The notes below the pieces were generated by a model, which worked only from the letters and a program-made list of their open reading frames with translations, had not been told where the DNA came from and searched no databases. DNA of 64,000 nt from Neobacillus niacini (GTDB lineage: Bacteria > Bacillota > Bacilli > Bacillales > Cytobacillaceae): assembly GCF_019749295.1 (NCBI RefSeq), contig NZ_JACWFG010000020.1, positions 1-64,000 on the forward strand, in the 5' to 3' direction. Of the stretch, positions 62,457 through 64,000 are shown piece by piece. A program made the position numbers and the translations under genes. Each line of letters opens with the position of its first letter. The stretch's first letter is position 1.

Positions 62457-62487
62457 AAGGTCACAAAAATTTGTGGCTTTTGTTTTC
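62457..62487 (+). terminator. Terminator after the DUF3231 gene
   Basis: AAAGGTCACAAA - AAT - TTTGTGGCTTT then TGTTTTC. Confidence 0.8.
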
Positions 62488-62519
62488 CAAACAATAAATT
62501 GGGATTTAGACTTTTGCCC

Positions 62520-62573
62520 TTGACAATATTGTTGGATTTGCATAATATTTATTTATTAATCAATAAATAAATT
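62520..62573 (+). promoter_or_regulatory. Sigma-A promoter and palindromic operator of the TetR gene
   Basis: TTGACA (62520-62525), 17-base spacer, TAATAT (62543-62548). ATTTATTTATTAATCAATAA then ATAAATT overlaps the start point as a palindrome centred near 62560. Autorepression is the natural reading. Confidence 0.85.
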
Positions 62574-62588
62574 AGGATGGTAGCAAAC

Positions 62589-63104
62589 ATGGCAGTCCGA
62601 GAAGATAAAAAGGAAATCATAATAGAAAATGCAGTAGGAGTATTTGCAGAAAGGGGGTATTATAAAGCAACCACTGCAATGGTTGCAAAGGCTGCTGGAG
62701 TGACACAGCCATATGTGTTTCATTTTTTTGAAAACAAAGAAGAACTTTTCAAAGCAGTTATAGATCGAGCATTTAGCCGTATTTATGATACTTTTGCACA
62801 AGTGAATGCACCTGCAGATCAATTAATCGAAACCATGGGGCATGCTTTTGAACAAATTATCCAAACCCACCGTGATGAAGTATTGATGGTTATGCAGGCA
62901 CATGCCATTTCTGAATCGGGTATTCGAGAACATGTAAGCAGTATGTTTCTCAAAATTTTTGAATCGCTAACTTTGAAATTTGAAAATGCAGGCATTCCAA
63001 ATGCAAGGGAAACAGCCTCCCAGTTTATTGGCAATGGACTATTAATTACGTTAGCAGAAGTACTGAAATTACCTCAGTTAATCGCTGGCATAGATAACTG
63101 TTAA
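62589..63104 (+). CDS. TetR-family repressor
   Basis: A 171-aa repressor. N-terminal helix-turn-helix about 8-52 (IIENAVGVFAERGYYKATTA, AKAAGVTQPYVFHFFENKEE), then an alpha-helical ligand domain. ATG 62589 is seven bases after GGATGG; an ATG four codons upstream has none. Two more copies of its likely operator (TTATTTATTGATTAATAAAT) lie downstream, before the membrane gene at 63252, so that gene is probably its target. Ligand unknown. Confidence 0.92.
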   Translation: MAVREDKKEIIIENAVGVFAERGYYKATTAMVAKAAGVTQPYVFHFFENKEELFKAVIDRAFSRIYDTFAQVNAPADQLIETMGHAFEQIIQTHRDEVLMVMQAHAISESGIREHVSSMFLKIFESLTLKFENAGIPNARETASQFIGNGLLITLAEVLKLPQLIAGIDNC

Positions 63105-63129
63105 AAAGGAGCAATTTGCGCTCTTTTTT
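63103..63129 (+). terminator. Terminator after the TetR gene
   Basis: GGAGC - AATTT - GCGCTC followed by TTTTTT; also on the - strand, as AAAAAGGAGC precedes it. Confidence 0.75.
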
Positions 63130-63134
63130 ATAGT

Positions 63135-63231
<97 letters not shown>

Positions 63232-63251
63232 AACTGGAAGAGGGTCCTTAT

Positions 63252-64000
63252 ATGTCAAAGTTTGCGAAGGCTAGTCAAATTGAAAATGAACCAACTGTTA
63301 AGCTGTTTGAAGGAGAAAGAGCACTAGTTATTATAGGTATATTCGGATTTATACTTTCGGCTGGAATAGCCATTTATATGTTTTTTCGAAGTTCGATTAT
63401 CTTACCAGAAGGAAATGTGAAGGATGCCTTTTCTTTTAATGCAGCTATCGGAACTTATATTTTATCAATCGCTGCCATTCTGCCTTTAACTAGGTTTAAT
63501 ACAGCCAGAAGGAAAGTGGTGCGAGGGCTATTTATTTTTACAAGCTTATATTCTTATACCATAGAAACAGTTCAAAACTTTAGAGGAATAAGTCCGAGGT
63601 TTTCTCGTGAAGGAACAGTTGTTGATATGGCTGCTGGGATCCTATTTGGAGTTGTTTCACTGGTATTAGTTGGCTTGGCGGTAGTACTTACAGTCCATTT
63701 CTTTCGATTGAAAAAGCCTTCTCAACGCCCTTTGTTAATAATGGGGATCCGATATGCATTTATCTCGGTCTTAACAGCGAATATTGCGGGTCTATGGATG
63801 ATTCTTCTCCAGGACCGGCTTACGGGAGTGACAGGAAATATAATTGTTTTACATGGAATTGGATTTCATGCACTGCAAACATTGATTCTGCCTGCTTGGC
63901 TATTGGAAAAGGCCGTGATAAATGAAAGGTTTAAACGAAGACTGATTCATGCTGGCTGTATTGCATGGCTGTTAATGATTTTTATGATAGGTATCCAAAC
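63252..64000 (+). CDS. Integral membrane protein, cut by the window end
   Basis: The frame begins MSKFAKASQIENEPTVKLFE and stays open to the window end (249 codons visible). About six membrane helices can be seen so far (e.g. ALVIIGIFGFILSAGIAIYM, then FNAAIGTYILSIAAILPL, then AAGILFGVVSLVLVGLAVVL). No family recognised. GGAAGAGGGTCC gives the ribosome binding site. Two copies of the TetR operator lie upstream, so it is the likely regulated gene, perhaps controlling a membrane or lipid-stress response. Product incomplete in this window. Confidence 0.75.
   Translation, partial: MSKFAKASQIENEPTVKLFEGERALVIIGIFGFILSAGIAIYMFFRSSIILPEGNVKDAFSFNAAIGTYILSIAAILPLTRFNTARRKVVRGLFIFTSLYSYTIETVQNFRGISPRFSREGTVVDMAAGILFGVVSLVLVGLAVVLTVHFFRLKKPSQRPLLIMGIRYAFISVLTANIAGLWMILLQDRLTGVTGNIIVLHGIGFHALQTLILPAWLLEKAVINERFKRRLIHAGCIAWLLMIFMIGIQ

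Overview
The window is low-GC Gram-positive DNA, most likely from a Bacillaceae chromosome of the Bacillus/Neobacillus/Mesobacillus type. This rests on strong GGAGG ribosome binding sites with TTG and GTG starts, an RsbQ-RsbP energy-stress module of the sigma-B pathway, a sipW-tasA biofilm operon, sporulation-type sensor kinases, a DUF3231 protein and many hairpin terminators. I see no rRNA or tRNA genes, no CRISPR array, no intact transposase and no prophage.

Layout. 0-10.4 kb holds metabolic and membrane genes: aldo/keto reductase, a Staygreen-like protein, a LURP-one/YxjI protein, a YczE-like membrane protein, an SDR, an acetolactate-synthase-like enzyme, an M20 amidohydrolase and rsbQ-rsbP. 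10.4-18 kb is eroded: a LURP-one pseudogene joined to a GyrI-like fragment, a broken SMP-30 gene, a GntR-deoD-MFS nucleoside cluster, a DUF559-like nuclease gene, and four of five copies of a ~210-bp structured repeat. 18-22.1 kb has a PAS sensor kinase and a tapA-like/sipW/tasA operon preceded by two inverted pairs of SinR-type boxes. 22.1-25.3 kb has a winged-helix protein, ung and a TerD-family protein.

25.9-38.1 kb is a defence island: a Hachiman-type pair (HamA nuclease, HamB Ski2-like helicase), a membrane protein, a C5 cytosine methyltransferase, a large unrecognised protein, and a McrB-like AAA NTPase with a DUF2357/PD-(D/E)XK partner, resembling multi-subunit BsuMI/LlaJI restriction systems. 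A decayed ung fragment sits right after hamB, while intact ung lies on the other side of the Hachiman pair, which marks a likely insertion boundary.

38-64 kb returns to housekeeping and accessory genes: NUDIX and MazG nucleotide-pool enzymes, a small transaldolase, WrbA and AzoR flavoproteins, a 52-bp tandem hairpin array, YbaK, an ECF sigma/PadR/SEDS-like operon, an MMPL exporter with its two-component system, an AraC regulator, a CAP-domain secreted protein, a GH4 remnant, an LCP protein, a cupredoxin, a paiB gene with an in-frame stop, a MerR gene that appears to start at CTG, a GMC oxidoreductase with its partner, and a TetR gene whose operators also flank a 31-T tract ahead of a membrane gene cut by the window end.
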